Positions 55,580-63,571 of a DNA stretch of 64,000 bases are shown piece by piece. The position numbers and the translations under genes were made by a program. The stretch spans positions 186,001 to 250,000 of the forward strand of contig NZ_CP033040.1 of assembly GCF_004293625.1 (NCBI RefSeq), in the 5' to 3' direction. This stretch comes from Thiomicrorhabdus indica (GTDB lineage: Bacteria > Pseudomonadota > Gammaproteobacteria > Thiomicrospirales > Thiomicrospiraceae). Position 1 is the first letter of the stretch; every line of letters starts with the position of its first letter. The notes beneath the pieces were generated by a model, which worked only from the letters and a program-made list of their open reading frames with translations, was not told the DNA's origin and did no database searches.

Positions 55580-55635
55580 TCGGGCCTCTCGTTTTTAGGG
55601 CGATATTGGGGTTTACACCGGCCGGTCAACTGCTT

Positions 55636-55932
55636 TTATACTAAGGTATTTTCCCAAATGACATGTTCATTCTCTTGGACAGCATTTTGCAATAAGTCTA
55701 GGAGTGGTCGACCGCGATGTGACAAGCTCACTGAATCGTCATCCCAGCTATCGCCTGTTTTTGCACTCGCCGTGCTTAACGCTTTTCTTAAGGTATTCAG
55801 CGCAGCTTGAACTTCATCAGCGTTTAATGCGCCTGGCACGGTTTCACTGCGTCCCATAAGGCCGATCAAATTCAACGCATGCTGGTCAAACATGGTGACA
55901 TCAGCATGATGTTTGGTTTTGAAAACAATCAT
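55636..55932 (-). CDS. DUF1840 family protein
   Basis: 98 aa. The N-terminal M-I-V-F-K-T-K-H-H-A-D-V-T-M-F and later G-A-L-N-A-D-E-V and H-R-G-R-P-L-L-D-L-L patterns fit DUF1840, a small cytoplasmic proteobacterial family without known function. Upstream gene of a probable pair with the 61-aa protein. Confidence 0.85.
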   Translation of the reverse strand: MIVFKTKHHADVTMFDQHALNLIGLMGRSETVPGALNADEVQAALNTLRKALSTASAKTGDSWDDDSVSLSHRGRPLLDLLQNAVQENEHVIWENTLV

Positions 55933-56067
55933 ATTATTTCTCGCCTCTTTTTATTTCCACAATCAAAGCCATCTTAAACAGTATCTTAGCTATTGTTCTG
56001 TGACTGATAGCAACATTATATTCCTAATATGCATAGTTGATTGCCGATTAAAAAGCATTGTTTGATT

Positions 56068-57003
56068 TTAATTGGCCTCTGAACGCGAGGTGTTTGCAAG
56101 TTTCAAGGCAGCTCGACGATATTGATTGCGGCCGTGAATGACTAGACCAATACCACCAAGCATTAAAAGTGCAGCCAATATAAAACGCAGCGTGATTGGT
56201 TCGGTCAAGAGCCAACTGGCTCCCAATGCGGCCATTAGCGGTACCAGTAATTGTGAAGCAGAAGCCATGCTGGAAGAAAGTTGGGTGAGCGCCTTGTACC
56301 ATAAGATGTAGCCAAGGCCAGAAGTCACTGCTCCTGAAAACAGCGCTAGCCAGAGGCCATCAGTGGTGATAAAGGTATTTGGAAACAGTATAAGGCTAAT
56401 GATTGTCGCCAGAACAACAAAGGGTAAAGTACGGTAAAAATTAAACGCGGTATCACGCAACGGATTCTGAGACTTGCGACCGTTCAAGCTATACAGAGCC
56501 CAAGTGAAAGCAGAAATGATTACCATCACCAGCCCCCACCAAGAAGGGGTGCTTAGTTTTGGGTACATTAAATACAACAAGCCTAATAATGCCAAAGCCA
56601 CACCGATCCATTCAGCAAAATGCAGAGGCTCGCCTTTACGAACAGCATAGCCAATCATGGTCAATTGAACGACCACTGCGAGAATCAGCGCACCGTTAGC
56701 AGTGCTGATCGCGACATAGCCGTAAGAAAAGGTAAGCGCATAGATAAATAAATACACAGCAGAGCGCCAACTTCCTCGGCTTTCAGGTGTGGTATTTTTT
56801 TGAGTGTGCCGATTCACCCAAAACAGAATAGCAAACAGAACCGCTGCGGCTGAACCGAGCCGTATGTTGGTAAAAGTCACTGGGTCAATGAGTTGAGCGT
56901 CAAGCGCCCACCGGCAGGCAATCGCATTGGCGGCAAAAGCGACCATCGATAAAAAAGTGAACAGTGCGGTTTGGAAAAGCGTGGTGCGAGTCAGCGGTGT
57001 CAT
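56068..57003 (-). CDS. DMT-superfamily (EamA) transporter
   Basis: 311 aa from the ATG at 57003 (M-T-P-L-T-R-T); the longer frame to 57219 runs through the cytochrome b561 terminator and coding region. About ten membrane helices in two EamA repeats (about 12-140 and 155-290), with W-x-x-Y-x-x-x-x in the second repeat. Such proteins export metabolites or amino acids; substrate not deducible. Tandem behind the cytochrome b561 gene but separated by a terminator. Confidence 0.9.
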   Translation of the reverse strand: MTPLTRTTLFQTALFTFLSMVAFAANAIACRWALDAQLIDPVTFTNIRLGSAAAVLFAILFWVNRHTQKNTTPESRGSWRSAVYLFIYALTFSYGYVAISTANGALILAVVVQLTMIGYAVRKGEPLHFAEWIGVALALLGLLYLMYPKLSTPSWWGLVMVIISAFTWALYSLNGRKSQNPLRDTAFNFYRTLPFVVLATIISLILFPNTFITTDGLWLALFSGAVTSGLGYILWYKALTQLSSSMASASQLLVPLMAALGASWLLTEPITLRFILAALLMLGGIGLVIHGRNQYRRAALKLANTSRSEAN

Positions 57004-57091
57004 GTGAATTCTCAAAAATGGCCAATGCAGCTGAAAGGTATTGTAAGGCTTGTGAGATGCACATAGGTGGGAATTAAATTGAATCGAGGTG

Positions 57092-57118
57092 AAAAAAATG
57101 CCCCATATAAAATGGGGC
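57092..57118 (-). terminator. Rho-independent terminator of the cytochrome b561 gene
   Basis: GCCCCAT (57100-57106) pairs with ATGGGGC (57112-57118); on the minus strand it is followed by seven T. It ends 28 bp after the cytochrome stop. Confidence 0.88.
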
Positions 57119-57145
57119 AAGGGGGGGACTTTTAATGATGTGTCA

Positions 57146-57667
57146 CTACAACATGCGTTGCATGACATCGTCTTTTTTGACAAAACGGTGATAAAGAGCC
57201 ATTGCGATATGTCCAGCAACCAAAATTAATAGAGCCCAAGCAATCAGTGAATGGATACTGCCAATGGCGGCCATCCAGGCGATTTCATTTTCGCTACCAG
57301 CGACGAGTTCGATACCGAATGGATCAAGGCCGTAACCTTTACCAATCATGATCATTACGCCTGTGATTGGCAAGACGAGCATGCCCAGATACAGTAGGCC
57401 ATGTCCGGCTTTCACGGCAATTCGGCTTGCTGCGTCAGGTTGTGGGCGTTTGTTTTTTTGCTTAATTGCCCAGAAAAGGCGGAAGAGAATGAACAGCAGT
57501 ATTAAAGAACCAATGGAAACGTGCCAAGACGCTAGGTTTTCACCAATCCAGTGTTCACCTTCATTGATTCGGTCAAAAAACTTCATAAATTGCCAAGTAA
57601 TTAAAAAAGCCATGCCCCAGTGCAATAAACGACTTAGAAATCCATAACGTGTTTTTGTATCTTGCAT
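57146..57667 (-). CDS. Cytochrome b561 family protein
   Basis: 173 aa, four membrane helices, with His residues placed for two b hemes: L-L-H-W near residue 16, W-H-V-S-I near 48, G-H-G-L-L-Y near 89, and A-G-H-I-A-M-A-L-Y-H-R near 152-162. GAGGAGGAG precedes the ATG. Family members pass electrons between quinol and periplasmic partners; E. coli CybB is a superoxide:quinone oxidoreductase. The specific partner here is unknown. Confidence 0.92.
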   Translation of the reverse strand: MQDTKTRYGFLSRLLHWGMAFLITWQFMKFFDRINEGEHWIGENLASWHVSIGSLILLFILFRLFWAIKQKNKRPQPDAASRIAVKAGHGLLYLGMLVLPITGVMIMIGKGYGLDPFGIELVAGSENEIAWMAAIGSIHSLIAWALLILVAGHIAMALYHRFVKKDDVMQRML

Positions 57668-57887
57668 ACTCTCCTCCTCATGAATTAAGAGCTTAGTCGA
57701 GTATACCTGCTGCGATAGGATTCGCTAGACGGTTGGGGAGTATTACTTAAAGTTTGCACAATTGAGGAATAATGACCATGAATTTTTACCGGCCGGTAAA
57801 GACCGGTAAGTTAGGCTTATATAGCGAAGTCACTTTTAAAACTTAGTTCAGAGTTCAAGCTTGGATGGCATTAGGTTAGGCACTAGG

Positions 57888-59291
57888 TTAGTTTAAAAAT
57901 CGTGCACGAACTTTTCGGCCTTTGAGTTTGTCGTTATTGAGTTTGTTTATCGCTTCTTGGCTGAATTTTTTATCAACGGCTACAAATGAGCGCTGTGCGG
58001 TGATTTTGATTTTACCGACTGCATCGCCACTAATGCCTCCATCGCCAGTGAGTGCCCCCAAAATATCACCCGGACGAATCTTATTTTTCTTACCACTGTC
58101 GATCATCAGCGTTACCATTGGTGCTTTCAATGGGCGCTGCATCAAGACGGAAGCATCTGGCAATGCTTCTGTTTTTATTTTAATGCCGAGCGCTTCTTCA
58201 AGCAGAGCGACTTTATAGTTTTGTTTATCGCTTTGTTTGGTGCTAATCAACGAGCATGCAAAGCCATTTTTACCTGCACGACCCGTGCGCCCAATACGGT
58301 GAATATGGACTTCAGGATCGTGAGCTAAATGATAGTTAATCACTACTTCAATCGAGTCAATATCTAAGCCACGAGCGGCAACATCGGTTGCAACCAGAAC
58401 CGTCGCGCTTTGATTAGCAAACTGAATTAGGGCTTGGTCGCGTTCACGCTGTTCCAAATCGCCATGCAGTGCGATTGAGCTGAAACCATCGGCATATAAA
58501 TTGTCAGCCAGTTCCTGCACCTCACGCTTAGTATTGCAAAACACGACTGCCGAAGTGGTTTGGTGTGTCATGAGCAGAAGTTTTACCGCTTTTTGGCGTT
58601 CTTCTTCGTTTGCTACAGCATAAAAATGTTGACGGATCGCATTGTCACTATGAACAGACTCGACTTTCACGTGTTTCGGGTTCTTTAAAATATGTGCTGA
58701 CAACTGTTGAATGGACTCGGGAAAGGTTGCACTAAATAACAAGGTTTGCCGAGACTCTGGCGTATGATTAATGACGGTTTCTAAGGATTCCTGAAAGCCC
58801 ATTTCCAACATGCGGTCGGCTTCATCGAGAACCAATATATCCAAATCGTTTAAGTTAAGGGTGCCTTTTTGCAGGTGGTCTTCAATTCGCCCAGGTGTTC
58901 CAACCACAATGTGGGCACCATATTCGAGTGAGGCGGCTTGCGGTTTAAAAGGTGTGCCGCCACAAAGGGTCAGCAGTTTGACGTTCTCAATTTGACTGGC
59001 GAGTTTACGAATCTCGGTTGCGACTTGTTCCGCAAGTTCACGTGTTGGGCACAAAATTAATGCTTGAGTGCCCAGCCATTTGGGGTTTAGGTTTTGCAGC
59101 AATCCCAAACCGAACGCGGCTGTTTTTCCAGAGCCGGTTTTTGCTTGAGCAATAAGGTCTTCGCCTTGCAAAATAAACGGCACGCTTTGGGCCTGAATTG
59201 GGGTCATCTGAGTAAAGTTTAGAGTCTGGAGTGCAGCAATTAATTCAGGACGAATGTTGAGTTCGGAAAAAGCAGTGGAAGAGTGTGTCAA
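57888..59291 (-). CDS. dbpA: DEAD-box ATP-dependent RNA helicase DbpA
   Basis: 467 aa from a TTG at 59291, placed where E. coli DbpA begins (M-T-x-x-x-T-A-F-S-x-L-N) with AGG seven bases upstream; a TTG at 59309 gives the longer form. Motifs: Q motif T-P-I-Q-A, A-K-T-G-S-G-K-T, P-T-R-E-L-A, D-E-A-D, S-A-T, A-R-G-L-D, H-R-I-G-R-T-G-R. The C-terminal ~75 residues form the DbpA RNA-binding domain that targets hairpin 92 of 23S rRNA during 50S assembly. Confidence 0.95.
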   Translation of the reverse strand: MTHSSTAFSELNIRPELIAALQTLNFTQMTPIQAQSVPFILQGEDLIAQAKTGSGKTAAFGLGLLQNLNPKWLGTQALILCPTRELAEQVATEIRKLASQIENVKLLTLCGGTPFKPQAASLEYGAHIVVGTPGRIEDHLQKGTLNLNDLDILVLDEADRMLEMGFQESLETVINHTPESRQTLLFSATFPESIQQLSAHILKNPKHVKVESVHSDNAIRQHFYAVANEEERQKAVKLLLMTHQTTSAVVFCNTKREVQELADNLYADGFSSIALHGDLEQRERDQALIQFANQSATVLVATDVAARGLDIDSIEVVINYHLAHDPEVHIHRIGRTGRAGKNGFACSLISTKQSDKQNYKVALLEEALGIKIKTEALPDASVLMQRPLKAPMVTLMIDSGKKNKIRPGDILGALTGDGGISGDAVGKIKITAQRSFVAVDKKFSQEAINKLNNDKLKGRKVRARFLN

Positions 59292-59486
59292 AGGGAAAGC
59301 CTGTCGCAATAAAAAGAAAACAATATTGTACTCCTGAACGCTAAATTCGGTGAATAGTTTGAATTAATTCAATCTTTTCTAGACAATGCCAGAAAGCCAA
59401 GTGATTTAGATGAATTAAGAAGCCTTGGGTGATAAAAAGTTATAAATAAATTCGTCAGTTACCGGAGAAGCTTTATTGATTCGATA

Positions 59487-60065
59487 ATGTTGAAGGAAGG
59501 GTTTAGTCTGCTAGCCATTCTCATTACCTTTGTGGCTTTTTACCCCTATATTCAGTCCATTCGCACGGATACTAGTCAGCCGCACGTTTTTTCGTGGGTA
59601 ATTTGGGGCAGTGCGACCTGTGTGGTGTTTTTGGCTCAGATGGAAGACAATGCGGGAGCCGGTGCTTGGTCCATCGGTTTGTCGGGCATGATTGCATTGT
59701 GGATTGCGTTCATGGCTTATCTACAGCAAGGTGAGATTCGTGCTACTCGTTCCGATTGGGGCTTTTTGGTTTTAGCCTTGTCATCGCTGCCTTTTTGGTA
59801 CTTCACTGCCGATCCTTTATGGGCGGTGGTGATTTTAACCACTGTTGATGCGTTGGGATTTGGTCCAACCTTAAGGAAGGTTTATCGCTTTCCTTACTCT
59901 GAAAAGCTGTTGTTTTTTATCTTGTTAGGCGTCCGTAATGTATTGGTGATCTTGGCGCTTGAGAATTATTCGCTCACGACTGTACTGTTCCCCGTGGTGG
60001 TCACATTGGCTTGTCTGCTATTAATTTCTATTGCTGTTTATCGACGAAGAGTGGTTTCGTTTTGA
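59487..60065 (+). CDS. Polytopic inner-membrane protein, unknown family
   Basis: 192 aa with about seven membrane helices. The stretch T-S-Q-P-H-V-F-S-W-V-I-W-G near residue 29 is reminiscent of the P-x-x-x-S-W / PQ-loop pattern of small transporters, and a second similar segment occurs near 130 (L-G-F-G-P-T-L-R-K-V-Y). This suggests a two-repeat transporter related to PQ-loop/SemiSWEET proteins, but I am not sure. One ACCGGCCGGT copy lies 25 bp after the stop; yaeQ follows. Confidence 0.7.
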   Translation: MLKEGFSLLAILITFVAFYPYIQSIRTDTSQPHVFSWVIWGSATCVVFLAQMEDNAGAGAWSIGLSGMIALWIAFMAYLQQGEIRATRSDWGFLVLALSSLPFWYFTADPLWAVVILTTVDALGFGPTLRKVYRFPYSEKLLFFILLGVRNVLVILALENYSLTTVLFPVVVTLACLLLISIAVYRRRVVSF

Positions 60066-60163
60066 GGAAATCAATTTAAAACATAAGCTACCGGCCGGTA
60101 AAGTTTCTGTAATAATCTACGACCGTTTTCTGTTTTAACTGATTTCCAAAGATAAGGCACCCT

Positions 60164-60703
60164 GTGGCACTGAAACCAATCATTTATAAATTCAATATTT
60201 CTCTCTCTGATATGAACCGTGGGCATTATGATGCGTTGAATCTCACCGTCGCCAAGCATCCCTCAGAAAATGATGAGCGCATGATGGCGCGATTACTCGC
60301 TTATTGTTTAAATGCACAGGAGTATTTAGATTTTGGCGCGGGGTTGAGTGAGGTTGATGATCCTGCGATTTCAGTAACGACTTTAGATGATCAATTGGCG
60401 CTGTGGATTGATATGGGAGAACCGGCTTTTGAGCGTTTGAAAAAAGCGACACGCAAAGCTGAGAAAGTTAAAGTTTATAGCTTCAATAGCAAATCCGATG
60501 TTTGGTGGGAACAAGGTCAATCGCAATTTTCTCAACTTAACATGGATGTTTATCGCTTCGATTGGAGTGAAATACAAGCGCTTTCTAGTATGCTTGAGCG
60601 CACGATGGCAATGTCAGTTACGATTAGCGGCAACTCAGCCTATATTGCGACTGCCAAAGGTGAATGCGAAGTCAACTGGGAAACTTTGCAAGAGAAAGAG
60701 TAA
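60164..60703 (+). CDS. yaeQ: YaeQ family protein
   Basis: 179 aa from a GTG with AAGG six bases upstream. The sequence follows YaeQ from the first residues (I-Y-K-F-N-I-S-L-S-D-M-N-R) through P-S-E-N-D-E-R-M-M-A-R-L-L-A-Y and I-D-M-G-E-P near 90. YaeQ adopts a PD-(D/E)xK-like nuclease fold in E. coli/Xanthomonas structures, with function unsettled. 41 bp ahead of the VF530 gene. Confidence 0.94.
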   Translation: MALKPIIYKFNISLSDMNRGHYDALNLTVAKHPSENDERMMARLLAYCLNAQEYLDFGAGLSEVDDPAISVTTLDDQLALWIDMGEPAFERLKKATRKAEKVKVYSFNSKSDVWWEQGQSQFSQLNMDVYRFDWSEIQALSSMLERTMAMSVTISGNSAYIATAKGECEVNWETLQEKE

Positions 60704-60744
60704 GGTTTCTTGTTCTTTAAATTCGATTATTTAAGGAGATGAAA

Positions 60745-61080
60745 ATGGTCGATAAATCGCAGACGAACCCTCAAAAACCTACAGAAAGTAGTCAAAAAGA
60801 ATCGCGCGCATCTCGCCCACGTTTGGAGCAGACGTCAAATCAGCGAAATAATCCATTACATGGAATAACCTTGAAGGTCATTGTCACCGAATTACAAGAA
60901 TATTATGGTTGGCAAGGCTTGGCAGAGAAGACGCGAATGAACTGTTTTAAAAGTAATCCCTCGATTAAATCGAGCCTCACTTTTTTGCGTAAAACACCTT
61001 GGGCTCGTGATAAAGTTGAGCAACTTTATCTATTCACTCAACGTGAAATCATGCGCAACCGAAAAGCTAAAAACCGCTAA
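60745..61080 (+). CDS. VF530 family (DUF2132) DNA-binding protein
   Basis: 111 aa from the second ATG (60745), which is six bases after AAGGAG; the ATG at 60739 touches the AGGAG. A charged, disordered N-terminal ~35 residues precedes the VF530 core [11 protein letters not shown]-x-x-L, N-C-F[20 protein letters not shown]. The family is a small helical fold reported as a possible DNA-binding protein. Followed directly by a terminator. Confidence 0.92.
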   Translation: MVDKSQTNPQKPTESSQKESRASRPRLEQTSNQRNNPLHGITLKVIVTELQEYYGWQGLAEKTRMNCFKSNPSIKSSLTFLRKTPWARDKVEQLYLFTQREIMRNRKAKNR

Positions 61081-61105
61081 AAAAGGCCGTTAAAACGGCC
61101 TTTTT
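61081..61105. terminator. Bidirectional rho-independent terminator
   Basis: AAAAGGCCGTT (61081-61091) and AACGGCCTTTT (61094-61104) form a near-continuous stem with T-runs on both strands, between the convergent VF530 and GcvT/DmdA-like genes. Confidence 0.92.
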
Positions 61106-61127
61106 AGGTTTGAGAAAGAAAGCGCGA

Positions 61128-62267
61128 TTAGCCTTTTGCGGTACGTTTTTTCTTCTCTGGATCATCAAACGGCATAGTATGTGCAATTGCCGATACTTCA
61201 AGGCTACCTTTAACTTCTAGAGGCGTGCCGTGTTTTGCATAAGGCAATTCTAGACGAGCAATTGCCATGGTTCTATCTGTTAAGCGAGAGTACATACCAC
61301 AGGTAATCACGCCGACTTTTTTGCCATCTGCCCAAAGTTCATCACCTTCAGCAGGCGCGTCTTTGCCATCAAGTAACACACCGAAGATGCTAAAGCGCTC
61401 TTTGCCTTTCAAGCGGAAGTGTTCAAAGGCACCACAGAATTCAGTTTTGCCTTTAGAGACGGTAAAGTCCAGACCCAATTCCCAAAGCGTGTCACCGGCC
61501 GGTTCATTTTCGAACGGATACATTTCTGAGTTGTCGAATGGGAAGAACAATAGATAGCTTTCAGTACGAAGCCAGTCAAGAGTCGTGAACGAGCAAGGGA
61601 TGATGCCGAAGTCCTTACCTTTTTCCAGAATATTATCCCAGATAGTTACGGCATCTTTAGCCTTACAGAAAATTTCGTAACCCCGCTCTCCTGTGTATCC
61701 TGTGCGTGAAATCGTCACTGGGCAACCGAAAAGAGTGGTGTGCATGTGGTGGAAATAGTTCAGGTTACGAATTCCTTCAACATGTTCAGCTAGGAAGTCT
61801 ACAGCGACAGGCCCTTGCAGTGAAAGATCGTGCAAATCGTCATCGAACAATACAGCGACTTGTTTACCAATCGCACCTTGAGTTAGGCGCTCATAACCGG
61901 TTCCGGTACCGTGTACGACCATAAATGAGTTAGGACCCATGCGGTAGATAACACAGTCATCGATAAATTTACCGGCTTCATTCAGCATGGTCGCATAGAC
62001 GGATTTGCCTGGGTAAAGTTTTGAAATGTCACGAGTGGTTGCCCACTCTAGCAAGCTTTCAGCATGTGGGCCGATGTAATGGACTTTTTTAAGACCAGAA
62101 ACATCCATTAAACCCGCTTTAGTTCGGATTGCTTCGTGATCGTCGGCTAGGGTGTAACCGCTGTTGCTGTAAGTCCAAGCGGTGGGCATGCCATTCCAGT
62201 CTTCCAGATTAGACCCCAAAGCACGGTGTCTTTCAGCCAGTGCCGCCATACGCCATGAATTTGCCAT
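61128..62267 (-). CDS. GcvT/DmdA-like folate-dependent aminomethyltransferase
   Basis: 379 aa. GcvT fold: N-terminal L-M-D-V-S-G-L-K near residue 53, L-S-L-Q-G-P-V-A near 148, S-R-T-G-Y-T-G-E-R-G-Y-E near 185, and a C-terminal barrel domain. AAGGAGAG precedes the ATG. In the family these enzymes transfer a one-carbon unit to tetrahydrofolate from glycine-derived, sarcosine or dimethylsulfoniopropionate substrates. No gcvH or gcvP is nearby, so it may be a stand-alone demethylase of the DmdA type; this is inference. ACCGGCCGGT at 61494 reads E-P-A-G-D. Confidence 0.82.
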   Translation of the reverse strand: MANSWRMAALAERHRALGSNLEDWNGMPTAWTYSNSGYTLADDHEAIRTKAGLMDVSGLKKVHYIGPHAESLLEWATTRDISKLYPGKSVYATMLNEAGKFIDDCVIYRMGPNSFMVVHGTGTGYERLTQGAIGKQVAVLFDDDLHDLSLQGPVAVDFLAEHVEGIRNLNYFHHMHTTLFGCPVTISRTGYTGERGYEIFCKAKDAVTIWDNILEKGKDFGIIPCSFTTLDWLRTESYLLFFPFDNSEMYPFENEPAGDTLWELGLDFTVSKGKTEFCGAFEHFRLKGKERFSIFGVLLDGKDAPAEGDELWADGKKVGVITCGMYSRLTDRTMAIARLELPYAKHGTPLEVKGSLEVSAIAHTMPFDDPEKKKRTAKG

Positions 62268-62324
62268 AGTTCTCTCCTTTCGTCGATAAGATTAGCTAAG
62301 AGTATTTCTTAAAATTCAATAAAG

Positions 62325-62386
62325 ATTCCTGATAAGAATACCATTTTTATTTTCTTTTGAGAAAAATATTATTCCTGATAGGAAAA
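62325..62386 (-). promoter_or_regulatory. Two operator-like repeats upstream of the GcvT/DmdA-like gene
   Basis: ATTCCTGATAAGAATA (62325-62340) and ATTCCTGATAGGAAAA (62371-62386) repeat the same site 46 bp apart in very AT-rich DNA, 58-119 bp before the start codon. The second copy contains the dyad TTCCT-N3-AGGAA. Symmetry and spacing of about four helix turns suggest two sites for a dimeric repressor or activator. The regulator is not identified. Confidence 0.55.
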
Positions 62387-62818
62387 TAATTTTCATTCTT
62401 TATCAAGCAGTCAGGGGAGAACCAATAAATGGCATAAAATGTTTTGAACGCTTTTAGTTCTGGGTTTTTGCTCATAGAAAAATAGAACGCGGCTGTAACG
62501 AAGAGGAAGGAAAAGAAAAAAGTAAGGTAAAGTCGATTAGATTAATTAAAGGTGGAATGTAAAAGTTAAAAAGATGTCGCTATTATGATAAGAATTTAAT
62601 TTTACTCTGCCCCCCAATTATGGACTGTTTAACCACCGTACCCGTACAAACCCAAGCTCAAAATTGAAAAACACGCACTGGCGCATTTTATCGAAGATTG
62701 ATGGCAACAAACTGTGTGGATAATGAGTGCGCAGGACAGTTGCAAAATTGGCACCAACAACTGCTCAATGACCAAATTGAGCTGGCTGAATTGTTATTGA
62801 AAATAGACTAGATTAAAA

Positions 62819-62841
62819 GCAATGGAGTCTCACTCCATTGC
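62819..62841. repeat. Perfect 10-bp stem-loop after the HIRAN gene
   Basis: GCAATGGAGT (62819-62828) is the reverse complement of 62832-62841 with a 3-base loop, 38 bp after the HIRAN stop on the minus strand. It may act as a terminator without a T-run, or mark the border of an inserted segment. Confidence 0.6.
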
Positions 62842-62878
62842 AGCTGTGTTGGAAAGACAACGATTAGAAGCAGTTTGC

Positions 62879-63571
62879 TTACCTTACTCTGAGCATGACG
62901 TAAATGAGGGGTCTGTCTTGAGTCCCTGATTTTTTGGCAATTTTGCACTCAATATTTCTATCCATTAATTTACGAACTGTTGGGCATAAAAGTTTGTTTA
63001 TGTAACCTAAAATTTTATTATCAATAAGTACTGTAATAGCTTGATTATCATATTCATTAGAGTCTTCAGTTTTAAGCTCTACCACTGAGTTAATATCTAG
63101 ATTTGATACTTCTTCGTAAGTTAAATAGTAACGAGTGCCAGCAAGTTCCATAAGGTAATCAAACGGTATTGTTGCTTCTTCTAGGTTGGGAATTAAGTCA
63201 AATCCATCACTAGGAAGTTGAACTCCTGTGTGGGTGATTAGATCGAAATCACTACCATCGAAAGTTTCGGGTAAGTTATGGTTAGTTAAATATTTTTTAA
63301 AATCTCGACGTGAACGTGGCGGTAATCTTTTCATAAAAGTGGCCATCACATCATTGGAAAATGTCCCTTTGTTTAAAGGGAATGCTGGATAGCCTAAAAA
63401 ACCTTGCTCTAATGCAGATGCATAGTCTTGAGTCTGTGTTAAATATGAGAACTCATGTTTATCGTTTTGTCTTTTAATTTCACCCACTAAGTAACGCTGA
63501 TGACGATCTTTGTTCGATTGCCATGTTAAAAACAGTGTATTTACATGTATGGGATTATTAATCACTATCAT
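62879..63571 (-). CDS. HIRAN-domain protein paired with a HipA-like kinase
   Basis: 230 aa. The C-terminal ~70 residues (E-Y-D-N-Q-A-I-T-V-L-I-D-N-K-I-L-G-Y-I near 170-190, then R-P-L-I-Y-V-M-L-R-V) fit the HIRAN domain, which binds DNA 3' ends or damaged DNA in helicases. The N-terminal part, with L-F-L-T-W-Q-S and Y-L-V-G-E-I, resembles the N-terminal partner (HipA_N-like) region. Its ATG overlaps the kinase stop by 14 bases, so the two are translated together. Low GC and absence of the ACCGGCCGGT motif suggest transfer. Confidence 0.75.
   Translation of the reverse strand: MIVINNPIHVNTLFLTWQSNKDRHQRYLVGEIKRQNDKHEFSYLTQTQDYASALEQGFLGYPAFPLNKGTFSNDVMATFMKRLPPRSRRDFKKYLTNHNLPETFDGSDFDLITHTGVQLPSDGFDLIPNLEEATIPFDYLMELAGTRYYLTYEEVSNLDINSVVELKTEDSNEYDNQAITVLIDNKILGYINKLLCPTVRKLMDRNIECKIAKKSGTQDRPLIYVMLRVR

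Larger units (their letters stand above)
3145..61503. repeat. Thirty copies of the palindrome ACCGGCCGGT
   Basis: Exact 10-bp copies start at 3145, 4804, 5701, 12147, 12775, 13619, 17977, 18780, 20515, 22797, 23819, 25021, 25046, 26514, 28822, 32249, 35713, 35737, 42747, 46119, 49855, 50315, 51450, 52205, 53864, 54495, 55617, 57788, 60090 and 61494. One-mismatch copies start at 17620, 29177, 34124 and 43985. The extended consensus is TTACCGGCCGGTAA. Fourteen exact copies are inside genes and sixteen in gaps. The entry spans the first to last copy only to hold this list. Confidence 0.97.
62268..62878. other. 611-bp AT-rich gap with operator-like repeats and decayed coding sequence
   Basis: Left part: promoter region of the GcvT/DmdA-like gene with two operator-like repeats. 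Right part (about 62630-62810): on the plus strand a frame reading P-Y-P-Y-K-P-K-L-K-I-E-K-H-A-L-A-H-F-I-E-D meets a stop, and another frame then carries on from an ATG at 62701 to a stop near 62810. This looks like a frameshifted gene remnant of unknown family. A perfect 10-bp stem (62819-62828 with 62832-62841) follows. Confidence 0.5.

Noticed and set aside
57004-57219. N-terminal extension of the DMT transporter
   Set aside because: It would cross the terminator of the upstream cytochrome gene and overlap its coding end; the family pattern starts at 57003.
3145-61503. Single ACCGGCCGGT copies as intrinsic terminators
   Set aside because: One copy is too short and loop-free to form a stable RNA hairpin, and most lack a T-run. 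Only the two paired copies can form long stems.
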